From positions 1 through 23,933 of the IMG/VR virus record IMGVR_UViG_3300010397_000087: a DNA stretch of 23,933 nt; one strand, given 5' to 3'. Made by a program: the position numbers and the translations under genes. This document shows, in pieces, positions 1-7,817 of this stretch. Position 1 is the stretch's first letter; the number at the start of each line of letters is the position of its first letter. The notes beneath the pieces are model-generated. The model was given only the letters and a program-made list of their open reading frames with translations, ran no database searches and had not been told where the DNA came from. This DNA comes from a virus.

Positions 1-536
1 ACCTGATACTCTCCGATCCGTTCACTCTTGATAGCACCCGTATTTTCTCCGCGATTCTGGTAATACATACCGGAAGCAATGACTGTGGCCGCGAAACTTA
101 TATCATCCGGAACGGCAGCTGAGTATCCCCATTTAGCCGTAATACGATGATTGGCATGGCCGCTTATCCAAACTTTGTTTCTTAGCCCAATCTTGTTTAT
201 CGGCAAAAGGTCTGCAGCATAATTTATCGGCATTTCATAGTATTGAGGCGTCTCGCCCTCTTCGTTTACCGCCTCTGTGAAGGTATCGCCCCACCCGTCA
301 TTGCCGACTTCGACTTTAGTAACATCCACACAGTCATCAATTCTTAATCCCTGACGATCGTTTCCACTAAAGAGACGAGCACTCGCTGTTGATTCGGCTT
401 TGAAATTCCTACCGGTAATCTGCTCTATATACTGTTGCGCGGCCAAGATGAAAGCGGCCGTTGCGCCGTTGGCTATTGTTATACCGCCAAGATATGCGGC
501 AATCTTTGCTTCAGTTGTATATGCTTTGTCGGCCAT
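1..536 (-). CDS. Head-tail adaptor (HK97 gp6-like), partial
   Basis: This reading frame starts at the ATG at 536 and is still open at the left edge of the window, giving 178 residues with the C-terminus missing. It begins MADKAYTTEAKIAAYLGG. An N-terminal helical part (ILAAQQYIEQITGRNF) is followed by a beta-rich middle and then a final helix with DDISFAATVIASGMYYQNRG. This layout matches the gp6/gp15 head-tail connector family, which forms a ring under the portal and joins head to tail. Its place just after the capsid gene is the usual one in HK97-like phages. The start ATG overlaps the stop of the small upstream gene (TAATG), suggesting translational coupling. The family call is by pattern recognition; no search was run. 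Confidence 0.8.
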   Translation of the reverse strand, partial: MADKAYTTEAKIAAYLGGITIANGATAAFILAAQQYIEQITGRNFKAESTASARLFSGNDRQGLRIDDCVDVTKVEVGNDGWGDTFTEAVNEEGETPQYYEMPINYAADLLPINKIGLRNKVWISGHANHRITAKWGYSAAVPDDISFAATVIASGMYYQNRGENTGAIKSERIGEYQ

Positions 537-673
537 TACTTTGTCTTAATTTTTTCTTTATCCATTTGTCCGGTTCTCCATTGCTTAATGAGTTTCCAGT
601 GCTTGCTATCGAGCTTTTCACTGGTTATCACTTTTTGACCGGTTTTTTTGTTCTGATAGACATTCTTTGTCAT
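536..673 (-). CDS. Small basic phage protein, function unknown
   Basis: A 45-residue, lysine-rich protein (MTKNVYQNKKTGQKVITSEK...) encoded between the capsid and adaptor genes. The frame is open further upstream, up to 811, but that longer form would overlap the end of the capsid gene, so I chose the ATG at 673. The stop codon overlaps the adaptor start (TAATG). Short proteins with a similar 'NKKTG..V.TSE' start occur in this position in other phages as far as I recall, but I cannot name a family. No membrane segment or cysteine motif is present. Confidence 0.55.
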   Translation of the reverse strand: MTKNVYQNKKTGQKVITSEKLDSKHWKLIKQWRTGQMDKEKIKTK

Positions 674-697
674 AGGATTTTGCGTTAAATCACTATT

Positions 698-724
698 GAG
701 GAGCCGATAAAGTATCAGCTCCTC
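698..724 (-). other. Hairpin just after the capsid gene
   Basis: GAGGAGC-C-GATA pairs with TATC-A-GCTCCTC around a 3-nt loop: 11 pairs with one mismatch, starting 9 nt past the capsid stop. No U-run follows on the minus strand, so it is more likely an RNA-stabilising or expression-tuning hairpin than a full terminator. It would separate very high capsid expression from the genes after it. Confidence 0.5.
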
Positions 725-732
725 TGAGTAAC

Positions 733-2109
733 CTACGCGCTCACTGCATTGGTAGTAAGCTTCGTTACTGCTTCCGGCAAGATAGCGATGAAACCAACTT
801 GAGAGATCCAACGAACAGCCTCGCGGTCAGTCGTGATCAGGTTCAAATCAGCGTTATCAGCTACGTTCCGAACAGAACCGGCAGTAAAGCGATCAGCTAC
901 GATACCACCGCGAATTCCGCGAATGGTTGCCTTCTTCAAATCTCCGAAGAGAACGAAAGACGTATCAGCAGCATCATCAGCAATACCAGGCATGGCTTCG
1001 ACTAACACGACAGGGTATCCGTCGATATTAGCTGGCTCATTACCTTGTGGCGCTTTGTAGATAAACGCACCAGCACCAGCTTCTTCTCGCAAATTTCGCA
1101 CCTGGCTAAGAATCGTACGATTCATGTAGTACTTAGCATTTGCCAAAGCACCTTGTGGAGTTTCATCCTGCATTGCGCGGAGATATTCGACAGTAATATC
1201 TCGGAAACTTCCATCACCAGAATCCATCACAACCTCATTGACGCTTGTATTCTCCAAAAGACCGGTAAAGGAACCGAATGGAGAGCTACCATCACCCTTG
1301 AAGAAAGCTTCATCTTCCGCTTGCGCAAAAGCTTCAGCAACACGAGAACCGAGGAAAGAAACAAAGTCGATTTCTTGCTCTTGGAGCAATTCACGAGTAA
1401 GCGTGACAATTGCAGCAAGTTTCTTGAGTTCCAAGCTGTCCTGTCCAAGCACTGCTTGTGTTGACTTAATGGAACCGGCTTCATCTACCCAGAATACGGA
1501 CACATCAGTTGCAAGGTTATTTGCCTTGTAACTCTTCTGCATGAAGCTGACAGTCGCGAATTCACGAGCTGCAACACCATATTCAGTCTGCAAATGACGG
1601 ATTTCTGCTGACAAGAAAGAGTCAGTGATATATCCGGCATAAGGGGTTCCCTGAGAATCACTCGTCATCTCAGCCTTGATTTTTGCGAATTCCTTAGTTT
1701 CGCTTCCATTGATGAGCGACAACATTCCTTCACGAAGGAATTTGTTCATGACTTTACGCTTCTCATCTTTCTGCGCCTCTACAGAGTAAACGCCAACTTC
1801 GCGCTCTGATTTGCTCTTATGAGCATCGAGAATCTTCTGAACCTCAGCGATAACTTCTTCTTTCACTGATTTTGTCAGTCCGGCCTTCTCACCTGCGAAA
1901 ACGCTCTTGATAGCCTTTTCGACTTCTTCCTCAACCTTTGCTTCTGAAGGATCAGACTCAGGGAGAGCTTCAACCTCTCCGGCAAGGTCAGCGGCAACCT
2001 CTTTTACTTCTTCGCTCTGTGCTTCGAGCTCTTTCTTGACAAGCGCCTTTTCAGCAGCCGTCGCGAATCCCTTAGCAATGAGAGCTTTCAATTTTGCAAT
2101 TAAATTCAT
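733..2109 (-). CDS. HK97-fold major capsid protein with N-terminal delta domain
   Basis: A 458-residue protein that forms the icosahedral shell. Residues 1 to about 130 are rich in K, E and A (ALVKKELEAQSEEVKEVAAD) and look coiled-coil; this fits the scaffold-like delta domain that the prohead protease removes. From about residue 150 the HK97 core begins (TPYAGYITDSFLSAEI), with later segments typical of the family (FFKGDGSSPFGSFTGLL, YYMNRTILSQVRNLR, GYPVVLVEAMP, VLFGDLKKA). Its length is within the usual range for capsid proteins with an N-terminal scaffold part. The protease gene ends 4 nt upstream. No Shine-Dalgarno sequence precedes the ATG; the upstream sequence is AATTAAAGATTAGTAGT. 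It shares the late head-gene unit with portal and protease. Confidence 0.93.
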   Translation of the reverse strand: MNLIAKLKALIAKGFATAAEKALVKKELEAQSEEVKEVAADLAGEVEALPESDPSEAKVEEEVEKAIKSVFAGEKAGLTKSVKEEVIAEVQKILDAHKSKSEREVGVYSVEAQKDEKRKVMNKFLREGMLSLINGSETKEFAKIKAEMTSDSQGTPYAGYITDSFLSAEIRHLQTEYGVAAREFATVSFMQKSYKANNLATDVSVFWVDEAGSIKSTQAVLGQDSLELKKLAAIVTLTRELLQEQEIDFVSFLGSRVAEAFAQAEDEAFFKGDGSSPFGSFTGLLENTSVNEVVMDSGDGSFRDITVEYLRAMQDETPQGALANAKYYMNRTILSQVRNLREEAGAGAFIYKAPQGNEPANIDGYPVVLVEAMPGIADDAADTSFVLFGDLKKATIRGIRGGIVADRFTAGSVRNVADNADLNLITTDREAVRWISQVGFIAILPEAVTKLTTNAVSA

Positions 2110-2113
2110 ACTA

Positions 2114-2998
2114 CTAATCTTTAATTTTTATCATTTGCTTAATCGCCCGATTTACCATTTGTCGTCTTTTTTCGGCATCGACCTCGCCTTGTGACAACCG
2201 CCGTGTAACGGCAAGTATTTCTTTCAAAATTTCCTGTCTTTTCTTTTCCTTTTTCTCAGCAATCCGCTTCAAGATCTCAAGTTTTGAGACGCCCTTCGAA
2301 ACTTCCAATTCTGTAACTTCAACATCAGCATCTTTCTTTTTCGGCAACATGCAGACCATTTCGCCGTCTTCATTAGGATGCATTTCTCCCATCGTGCCGT
2401 CAGGCATTTCGCATTTGTCGCCCTCTTTCTTTTGTTTTTTCTCTTCTTTCGCTATCTCTCCGCAACAGATACATTCGAATCCTTTATCTGTTTTTTTGTA
2501 ACTCTCGTGCTCACATTTTTCGACATCATCCTCATCCAAACCATCAACATCAATCCCTTTTGATTTAGCGAGTGCCATTGCATTGGCTGGAACTGATACA
2601 GCAGAAACCTCGAGTAATTCAGATTTGGAAATGTTATTTTTTTCATCGAACTCCAACGGGATGAATCCGATTGAAAAGGCATTCAAATAACCGCCGGCAT
2701 AGAGATCGAATATGATCTTAGCTTTTGGGTTTTCATTGACAGCGAATTTTACCTTTCCCTGCAAAGCTCCGTCCTTCACGCTTATTGGTTGAATTCTTCC
2801 AATCACTTGAGACGCATCGCTGTAATCGTGACTGTTTAAAACAACAGGATTTTTCTTGAATTGTTTCAAGTCGAAATTCTGCAAAACAACATCTCCATGA
2901 CGATCCGTATCATCTGTCGAGAAGATAGCTTCAAGAGTAAAATTTTCTGTGTTGACCTCCTTTACTTGTATCGGAAATCGCAAGTATCTTTTTTTCAT
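2114..2998 (-). CDS. Prohead protease (HK97 family, S78/U35) with cysteine-rich tail
   Basis: A serine protease that cleaves the capsid delta domain during head maturation. Counting from the chosen ATG at 2998, the motif DRHGD is at 32-36, the likely catalytic His at 57 (LNSHDY), the Ser at 109 (NAFSIGF), and the conserved ELLEVSAVSVPANA follows at 128-140. After the protease domain comes an unusual stretch with six cysteines (162, 176, 178, 179, 196, 216), which looks like a metal-binding insert, then a lysine-rich helical C-terminus that may act as scaffold. The frame is open up to 3031, but those extra codons overlap the portal gene, so ATG 2998 (MKKRYLRF) is preferred. It lies between portal and capsid genes, as expected. 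Confidence 0.88.
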   Translation of the reverse strand: MKKRYLRFPIQVKEVNTENFTLEAIFSTDDTDRHGDVVLQNFDLKQFKKNPVVLNSHDYSDASQVIGRIQPISVKDGALQGKVKFAVNENPKAKIIFDLYAGGYLNAFSIGFIPLEFDEKNNISKSELLEVSAVSVPANAMALAKSKGIDVDGLDEDDVEKCEHESYKKTDKGFECICCGEIAKEEKKQKKEGDKCEMPDGTMGEMHPNEDGEMVCMLPKKKDADVEVTELEVSKGVSKLEILKRIAEKKEKKRQEILKEILAVTRRLSQGEVDAEKRRQMVNRAIKQMIKIKD

Positions 2999-3012
2999 AA
3001 ATTGATTATTTT

Positions 3013-4968
3013 TTAAATGAAACATTGACAATTAATTACGTCATCCGCTCCTCCGCTGTAATCACCTGGAAACATCAATCCGTTGCTGAAGGCGCTCTCG
3101 AGTGGCTTCTCCTCTCCGTCCATTGCTCTGTGCGCGTCTCTCATTCCGCCACGCGTACCAGGAGCCCAAACCCATATCTTTATCGGAAGGCCGGCTTGCT
3201 TGTAACCCTGAGAAGTTCCGTATTGAGTCACGCCATGCACTTCAGTTCTCGCTATCATCTCAGCTCGCGACTTGCTGATCTCTCCGTATGTTTCTTCGAT
3301 TCTTCCGATAAGCTCCTGTCGGCTTTCACCGGCATCGAGTGATTCGCTAAAAGCACTTTGAAGGGTTTCAAAAGTAGTCGCTGTAATCTGTTCAGCGAAT
3401 ATTCTTGTTTTCCTATCCAACCAACTTTGAATCTCCGGAGTCTCGTTGAAATCCCAACTTGAACCGGCTATTTCTTTTGCGTCCTCAGCAGACTCAATCA
3501 GTAATTGTTGAAGGATTGGCAAGACCGCATCCTTAGCCAATCGAATTTCCAAAGCCATTCCAAAAATCTCTCCGAGAAGACCCTTCACGCGGAATCGTTT
3601 TTGACCCTGAAGTTTTTCAATCAATCTCGTTCGCTGACCAACAAAGTAATTCTCGATAACGTCAAGCATTCTTTTTTGCCGACGATCAAGACGCTTCAGA
3701 CATAAGGCATGATAGATTTCTCTGTTTTCTCTGTTCTTCAATGGGTGATTAAATGCCTTTATTAAGCCTTTATTTGGCTCTACTGACGCCTGACTGTTCA
3801 TCTCAACGAGATTAAGAGGAACAAGAATAGTGTCGCCACCCTTAACAGGATCAAGCCCGAGGGCTTCTCGTTTCTCGTTCGTTGTCATGGCATTCACTGT
3901 ATTTGCCGTTTCGAGATCCTTTCTTTTTTCTTCTTTGTTTGCCGGTGTAGGATCTACGAAAGAAAGATCAAGTGACTCCTCTACGAGTCGCTCATCCAAA
4001 ATAGTCACTAATGATTGAAGTAATGGCTGCACTACTTCGGCCAAAAATATTCTGATAGAAGCATCAGAATTGGAGAATGTTTCATTCGAAGTAAGTCCGA
4101 GAATCGCGCGTGGCACTCCGGTCAAAAGAAGTATGTCATCGAGCGTCACTTTCTTTGTTTCAAGATAAGCAAGCTCGTTCGGACTCAGACCGAGTTTTTC
4201 ATATGTGGCATCTCCGGCCAAAAATAGAGGAAGGCCGGCATTGCTGGCGTTGCCGTATTCTTCCTGATACTGCTCTTTCAGTTCTTTAAGCTGATTTTTA
4301 TTCAGTGAGCCTGTTTTGAAATTGAACACACCTTCGACTCTTCCGCCGTTTTCAAGGATCTTCGAATGGTACTCATCAATCTGCGTTGACGTTTCAATTT
4401 GCCGGATACCGGACTGCAACAATGACTCGCCGCGAAGCGGATTAGCCGGATCAGGATTGTGGGAATAAATGATTTGTTCTCCTGGAATAACTTGAAGTCC
4501 GGCTGTCGTTTGATATTCAATCTTTTGGAGCTCTCCTGTCTTTTCATTAAAATATGGCTTGACCGAGCCACTTTGCAAAAGATGCATTTCGTTCACTTTG
4601 GTTTTGCCACCCATGCGCAACTCAGTATCGAGCATGATGTAAACTTCGCCGAAGATGTCCATGTACTTCTGGTACAGTCGCCAGAATTCATACCCCGTAA
4701 ATGCCTTGTTTGGTTTCGCGAGTAAGTCAAGAACGTCATGCTTCTCTACAATCGCATCGCCTCTTTTCAAAACGAATTTTATTGCTCCGACTTTTTCTGC
4801 TCTTTTATTTACCGCGCGATTGGCATAAAGAGAAATTCCATAAGCGCTAAGATAATCAGATGAAGAATATTTCTTTTTGTATTTCGAAAATGGCAAAATT
4901 GAAAAACCCGAAAAAGGATCTTCACTATCTATAAAATTCTTTATTCTTGTTTTTAATCTCTCGAACAT
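3013..4968 (-). CDS. Portal protein fused to MuF-type head morphogenesis domain
   Basis: A 651-residue protein. The first 400 or so residues are a phage portal (motifs such as YANRAVNKRAEKVGAI, GYEFWRLYQKYMDIFGEVY, LLTGVPRAILGLTSNETFSN), forming the ring through which DNA is packaged. The C-terminal part, from about 530, is a MuF minor head protein domain: ARTEVHGVTQYG near 573-584, a conserved HRAMDG at 613-618, LMFPGDYSGGADD, and INCQCFI at the very end. Portal and MuF are often two genes, so this is a natural fusion; I see no frameshift. The start codon follows directly on the U-run of a terminator hairpin (4969-5012), so expression should depend on read-through of that hairpin. Confidence 0.92.
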   Translation of the reverse strand: MFERLKTRIKNFIDSEDPFSGFSILPFSKYKKKYSSSDYLSAYGISLYANRAVNKRAEKVGAIKFVLKRGDAIVEKHDVLDLLAKPNKAFTGYEFWRLYQKYMDIFGEVYIMLDTELRMGGKTKVNEMHLLQSGSVKPYFNEKTGELQKIEYQTTAGLQVIPGEQIIYSHNPDPANPLRGESLLQSGIRQIETSTQIDEYHSKILENGGRVEGVFNFKTGSLNKNQLKELKEQYQEEYGNASNAGLPLFLAGDATYEKLGLSPNELAYLETKKVTLDDILLLTGVPRAILGLTSNETFSNSDASIRIFLAEVVQPLLQSLVTILDERLVEESLDLSFVDPTPANKEEKRKDLETANTVNAMTTNEKREALGLDPVKGGDTILVPLNLVEMNSQASVEPNKGLIKAFNHPLKNRENREIYHALCLKRLDRRQKRMLDVIENYFVGQRTRLIEKLQGQKRFRVKGLLGEIFGMALEIRLAKDAVLPILQQLLIESAEDAKEIAGSSWDFNETPEIQSWLDRKTRIFAEQITATTFETLQSAFSESLDAGESRQELIGRIEETYGEISKSRAEMIARTEVHGVTQYGTSQGYKQAGLPIKIWVWAPGTRGGMRDAHRAMDGEEKPLESAFSNGLMFPGDYSGGADDVINCQCFI

Positions 4969-5012
4969 AAAAAAACCGATAGAAAAAACACGTTATGTGT
5001 CTCCTATCGGTT
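4969..5012 (-). terminator. Intrinsic terminator abutting the portal start codon
   Basis: On the minus strand AACCGATAG (5012-5004) pairs with CTATCGGTT (4982-4974); inside, ACAC/GTGT can form a second short stem. Seven U residues follow and run straight into the portal AUG at 4968. It lies downstream of a promoter (5047-5075), so it behaves like an attenuator rather than an end-of-operon terminator. Confidence 0.75.
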
Positions 5013-5046
5013 CGTCCGCTTTGAGATTTCTTTAGTTGTTGCAATT

Positions 5047-5075
5047 ATAATAGCACAACTAGCCAAAAAGCACAA
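5047..5075 (-). promoter_or_regulatory. Candidate promoter for the portal-capsid unit
   Basis: Minus-strand TTGTGC, 17-nt spacer, TATTAT, with an extended -10 TG one base upstream (TGCTATTAT). The -35 is a weak match. It lies in the 3' end of the DUF2292-like gene and directs transcription into the terminator at 4969-5012 and then the portal gene. Confidence 0.45.
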
Positions 5076-5205
5076 CTTCTTGTGTCTCCTTGACAGTCGC
5101 CTTCACTATCTGTCCGCGATTAAAAGTGAACTCGACCGTAGCCGTACCGAACTTTATTCTCTCGGCCACCTCCTTCATTTTTTGGATTATTTGTTCTGGT
5201 GTCAT
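5059..5205 (-). CDS. DUF2292-like small protein
   Basis: A 48-residue protein (MTPEQIIQKMKEVAERIKFG...). The segment IKFGTATVEFTFNRGQIVKA, followed by TVKETQE, resembles the DUF2292/YezD pattern: an N-terminal helix, then a beta hairpin with 'G.V...-G-I..' and a charged end. The function of that family is not known to me. The gene begins 6 nt after the large terminase stop and its 3' end carries the promoter at 5047-5075. It is too short to be found by length alone; the family-like sequence supports it as a real gene. Confidence 0.6.
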   Translation of the reverse strand: MTPEQIIQKMKEVAERIKFGTATVEFTFNRGQIVKATVKETQEVVLFG

Positions 5206-5210
5206 GGCTT

Positions 5211-6452
5211 TTATATAAATCCTACGAATGACTGCTGATTATTCGAGACTACGCCGTACCTTATGGCATCCTTTGCGTGGTTAAAATTGTCTATCGGCTT
5301 ATTCGTCGGCTCCTTATTCTGATCTAAAGCCCATTTATACTCATGATTTTCGTTATCTATATTCGTGCTGGACTCCGTATAATAGACGTTTTTGCCTATC
5401 AGAAGGTCAATTCCGGCTCTTACGCTGTCTTGACCCTTCGGAGCGGCTCTCACGTCCCAATCATCATCTCTGAGCTCCTGAATCGATTTTGGCTCGGCGC
5501 TATCGGCATATATGACGCTAGACTTCTTTATACCGAGATCTGCGAACCGTTCAGATAGCCTTTTATTGGTAAGCCCAACCTCATACAGTAATTCCTTGCA
5601 CCATATATCATCGTTATGTTCCTTGATTTCAATGAGTGCGGCAGGATCATTCGAAAACCCGAAGTCCAATCCGTAATATGAGTCGTAGGGTAATTCGTTG
5701 AATTCCTTGTCTGTAATAATCTTCCAGTTCTTGTAGATCCTCCCTCGCGCGCCTTCACTCACCAGCCCCTCGATCATGTTATAGTAGTGATCCGGATTTC
5801 TATCTTTATACCTTTCATAATTATCAATCGTTTTCTGGTTGAGATTTTTTATATTATCCTTATACGTTCCATGTATATAAATAGTGTCCGTCTCAGTGCT
5901 TTTCAATTCCGCCTTGTAGTATCCTGGAACGATTGAACTGATGAGATTGAACCAGCGTTTGATGATCCAATGATTCTTATCCGGCGGATTGAGGAGTAAG
6001 ATGATCGTGATATCCGCCTTTATTGTTCTTAGGGAATCATCCAATTGTTGAAAGTCCTCTTCGGCCACTTCATCGGCCTCTTCGATGATAATGCAGTTGT
6101 AACTCGCGAGAGACTTCAATTTTGACTTCTGGTCACTACTCGATTTTCTAAATCCGATGCCATTTATTTTGTTATGCTTGTGTCTGAATTCCAGCGTATT
6201 TTCTCTGATCTCTATCTGCTCAACTTCGTTCTCTTCAACTCTGTCTCTGATTTCTTGAAATATTGAATTCCTAATATCACCCAAGACATACCGCATAATG
6301 GCGCAACGGAAGTAATCGGCCGAGAGCAATTTAACAAGCGAAAACTGACTGGCCGCATACGATCTGCCGGACGCTCGACCGCCCATACAGATGATGTATC
6401 TTGGTCTTTCAAGGAACAGAGGCTTATATAATTTACTCGTGCTTAGGTTCAT
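5211..6452 (-). CDS. Terminase large subunit (PBSX family type)
   Basis: A 413-residue packaging motor: an N-terminal ATPase that pumps DNA into the head and a C-terminal RNase H-like nuclease that cuts concatemers. The Walker A region is GGRASGRS at 24-31, Walker B is CIIIEEADEV at 120-129, and a coupling-type motif ILLLNPP is at 151-157. The nuclease acidic residues are D263 (GLDFGFSNDP), D317 (IYADSAEP) and D395 (NHAKDAIRYG). Size and motif order match the PBSX-family terminases. The usual Walker A lysine is replaced by Arg (GRS instead of GKS). The gene overlaps the end of the small terminase gene by 20 nt. Confidence 0.93.
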   Translation of the reverse strand: MNLSTSKLYKPLFLERPRYIICMGGRASGRSYAASQFSLVKLLSADYFRCAIMRYVLGDIRNSIFQEIRDRVEENEVEQIEIRENTLEFRHKHNKINGIGFRKSSSDQKSKLKSLASYNCIIIEEADEVAEEDFQQLDDSLRTIKADITIILLLNPPDKNHWIIKRWFNLISSIVPGYYKAELKSTETDTIYIHGTYKDNIKNLNQKTIDNYERYKDRNPDHYYNMIEGLVSEGARGRIYKNWKIITDKEFNELPYDSYYGLDFGFSNDPAALIEIKEHNDDIWCKELLYEVGLTNKRLSERFADLGIKKSSVIYADSAEPKSIQELRDDDWDVRAAPKGQDSVRAGIDLLIGKNVYYTESSTNIDNENHEYKWALDQNKEPTNKPIDNFNHAKDAIRYGVVSNNQQSFVGFI

Positions 6453-6951
6453 TGAATTCTTCGAATACTATCTTAATTTCATTTAATGGCTTTCCTCCGC
6501 TGGTGATATCGTTCTTTCCAATCGTAGTCGGCTCCCCCAATTCCGTCTTAATTATTTCCCAAGCCGTTTTGATTTCCTTGTAATACGGCAATTGTTCGAT
6601 AATAAGCGGCTTTCCTTCCGAATCGAAAAGCTGAATGCCAAACTTATTTCTGACGAAAACATTGTGAGATTCGAGAATCCGCATGGCATTCTCTATGGCA
6701 AGCATTTTTGCATCCTGTAATTTTTCTTGAACCTCCAATGCTCTCTTTTTCCTATTTGCAAGAAACTGCTCTTTGAAATGATAGAAAGTGCAGTAGTAAT
6801 GAATCTGCGTATACGCCTTAAAAAGACAGTCCGGATCAAGAAGCATCTGTGACATTCGGCCATTCCATTTATCGTAAAGCGCATAGAGAATGTCCCTCTC
6901 GATTACGCTCAAAGGTCTGTATATTGGTTTTTTAGGGCTTTTCACGTCCAT
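6433..6951 (-). CDS. Terminase small subunit-like protein
   Basis: A protein of about 172 residues placed directly before, and overlapping, the large terminase gene; position is the main evidence. It has a helical DNA-binding-like N-terminal half (VIERDILYALYDKWNGRMSQ) and a long charged helix (ANRKKRALEVQEKLQDAKML), in line with small terminases that recognise the packaging site. The frame is open to an ATG at 6978, but that codon lies inside the terminator hairpin at 6964-6999, so I take the ATG at 6951 (MDVKSPKKP). No Shine-Dalgarno sequence precedes it. I cannot assign a specific small-terminase family. Confidence 0.7.
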   Translation of the reverse strand: MDVKSPKKPIYRPLSVIERDILYALYDKWNGRMSQMLLDPDCLFKAYTQIHYYCTFYHFKEQFLANRKKRALEVQEKLQDAKMLAIENAMRILESHNVFVRNKFGIQLFDSEGKPLIIEQLPYYKEIKTAWEIIKTELGEPTTIGKNDITSGGKPLNEIKIVFEEFNEPKHE

Positions 6952-6963
6952 AAAAGTGTTAAC

Positions 6964-6999
6964 AAAAAGAGACGACAAACCATAAATGGTTGTCGCCTC
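6964..6999 (-). terminator. Intrinsic terminator before the terminase genes
   Basis: On the minus strand, GAGGCGACAACCAT (6999-6986) pairs with ATGGTTTGTCGTCTC (6983-6969), with one bulged base and one G-U pair, then UUUUU. It lies between a promoter (7046-7074) and the terminase start at 6951, so it can act as an attenuator. The first stem bases (GAGGC) are also the end of the 26-nt repeated element. Confidence 0.75.
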
Positions 7000-7020
7000 G
7001 TTTGATACGTCAGCGGTATT
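6995..7020 (-). repeat. 26-nt leader element, copy 2
   Basis: A 26-nt sequence identical to 13222-13247. On the minus strand it begins AATACCGCTGACG and ends CAAACGAGGC, the last five bases forming the start of the terminator stem. It is intergenic in both places and the flanking DNA differs, so it has been conserved or copied as a unit. Confidence 0.9.
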
Positions 7021-7035
7021 TAGTTTTTTCTTCCC

Positions 7036-7425
7036 CTACTTACCCATTTTATAATCAATTATCGCTTCTGTCAGCTTCATATAGTCAGCGATAGACATTT
7101 GCCGGAAATCAAATCCGAATTCTGCAATGATGTAATCCTGCATCTCCTTATTTTTTGCCTCGCGTTTTTCGGCGGCTTCGAAAACTTCTGTATAGCGACT
7201 TCGAAGAATTTGTCCAGCCTCGCCCTTTAAGTTTCCGGTAATTCTCAACTCCTCCCAGAGCTCGCCCTCCGTAACTTCCACGTCTTTATCGCCTCTTTTA
7301 AGTGTCAGCTTAGTAGCGCGATTATCAGTTGCCTTTTTATACAAATCGCTCTCTTGGCCGAGCAATGCCTGAAGCTCTGCATTCAGCGCGTACACTCTTT
7401 CGATTTTTTCTTTGTTCGTCGTCAT
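7036..7425 (-). CDS. Unknown phage protein, helical
   Basis: A 129-residue, highly charged protein predicted by eye to be mostly helical (KIERVYALNAELQALLGQ, SRYTEVFEAAEKREAKNKEM). I do not recognise a family. The upstream codon at 7443 is a GTG; the ATG at 7425 (MTTNKEKIERV) is the better start and leaves a 14-nt gap after the YopX gene. A good candidate promoter (7046-7074) lies inside its 3' end. It could be a head or tail assembly chaperone, but nothing in the sequence shows that. Confidence 0.65.
   Translation of the reverse strand: MTTNKEKIERVYALNAELQALLGQESDLYKKATDNRATKLTLKRGDKDVEVTEGELWEELRITGNLKGEAGQILRSRYTEVFEAAEKREAKNKEMQDYIIAEFGFDFRQMSIADYMKLTEAIIDYKMGK
7046..7074 (-). promoter_or_regulatory. 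Candidate promoter for the terminase unit
   Basis: Minus-strand CTGACA, 17-nt spacer, TAAAAT: five of six bases match consensus in each box. It lies in the end of the gene at 7036-7425 and reads into the 26-nt leader element and the terminator at 6964-6999, the same layout as at 13.2 kb. Confidence 0.55.
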
Positions 7426-7439
7426 AACCTTGTTATTTA

Positions 7440-7817
7440 TCACTTATTAATTTCGTAAATGTTACCAATCACTTCAAACTTCGTTTCACTTCTCGATAAC
7501 TGATCCAGAGCGTATACTTTGTCTTCACCGCAATCCATTGCAAACATGGCATGGATGTAAACTATTTCCCCTTCGCCGTCATTTGCTCTCACGATATCCC
7601 CCTCATAAATCTCCTTGCCGTTCTTGTCTTTGAGGCCGGTGTATTCTGTGAAAAGAAAATCATCTTTACTGTATAATCCAAGCTTTTTATTAGCGAAAAC
7701 GCTATTGCCTTCATGTTCATCTTCATGTCCGGCAGTCACGAAATCCCAAAGCGATTCAAAAAAGATGAATATTCTCAATCTTTTATCCCACGCCCTAAAT
7801 TTTATTTCTCTAGCCAT
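7440..7817 (-). CDS. YopX family protein
   Basis: A 125-residue protein with the clear YopX pattern: it opens MAREIKFRAWDKRLR, then FTEYTGLKDKNGKEIYEGDI followed by a short beta-rich end (FEVIGNIYEINK). YopX proteins are common in phages of Firmicutes and others; their biochemical role is not established. It overlaps the upstream gene by 16 nt, and a near-consensus promoter (7854-7882) lies just before it, so it may be transcribed apart from the glycan cassette. Start and length agree with the family. Confidence 0.88.
   Translation of the reverse strand: MAREIKFRAWDKRLRIFIFFESLWDFVTAGHEDEHEGNSVFANKKLGLYSKDDFLFTEYTGLKDKNGKEIYEGDIVRANDGEGEIVYIHAMFAMDCGEDKVYALDQLSRSETKFEVIGNIYEINK

Noticed and set aside
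1045-1464. Long plus-strand open frame (139 codons) across the capsid gene
   Set aside because: It is antisense to a well-supported capsid gene and its translation resembles no protein; it is a shadow frame.
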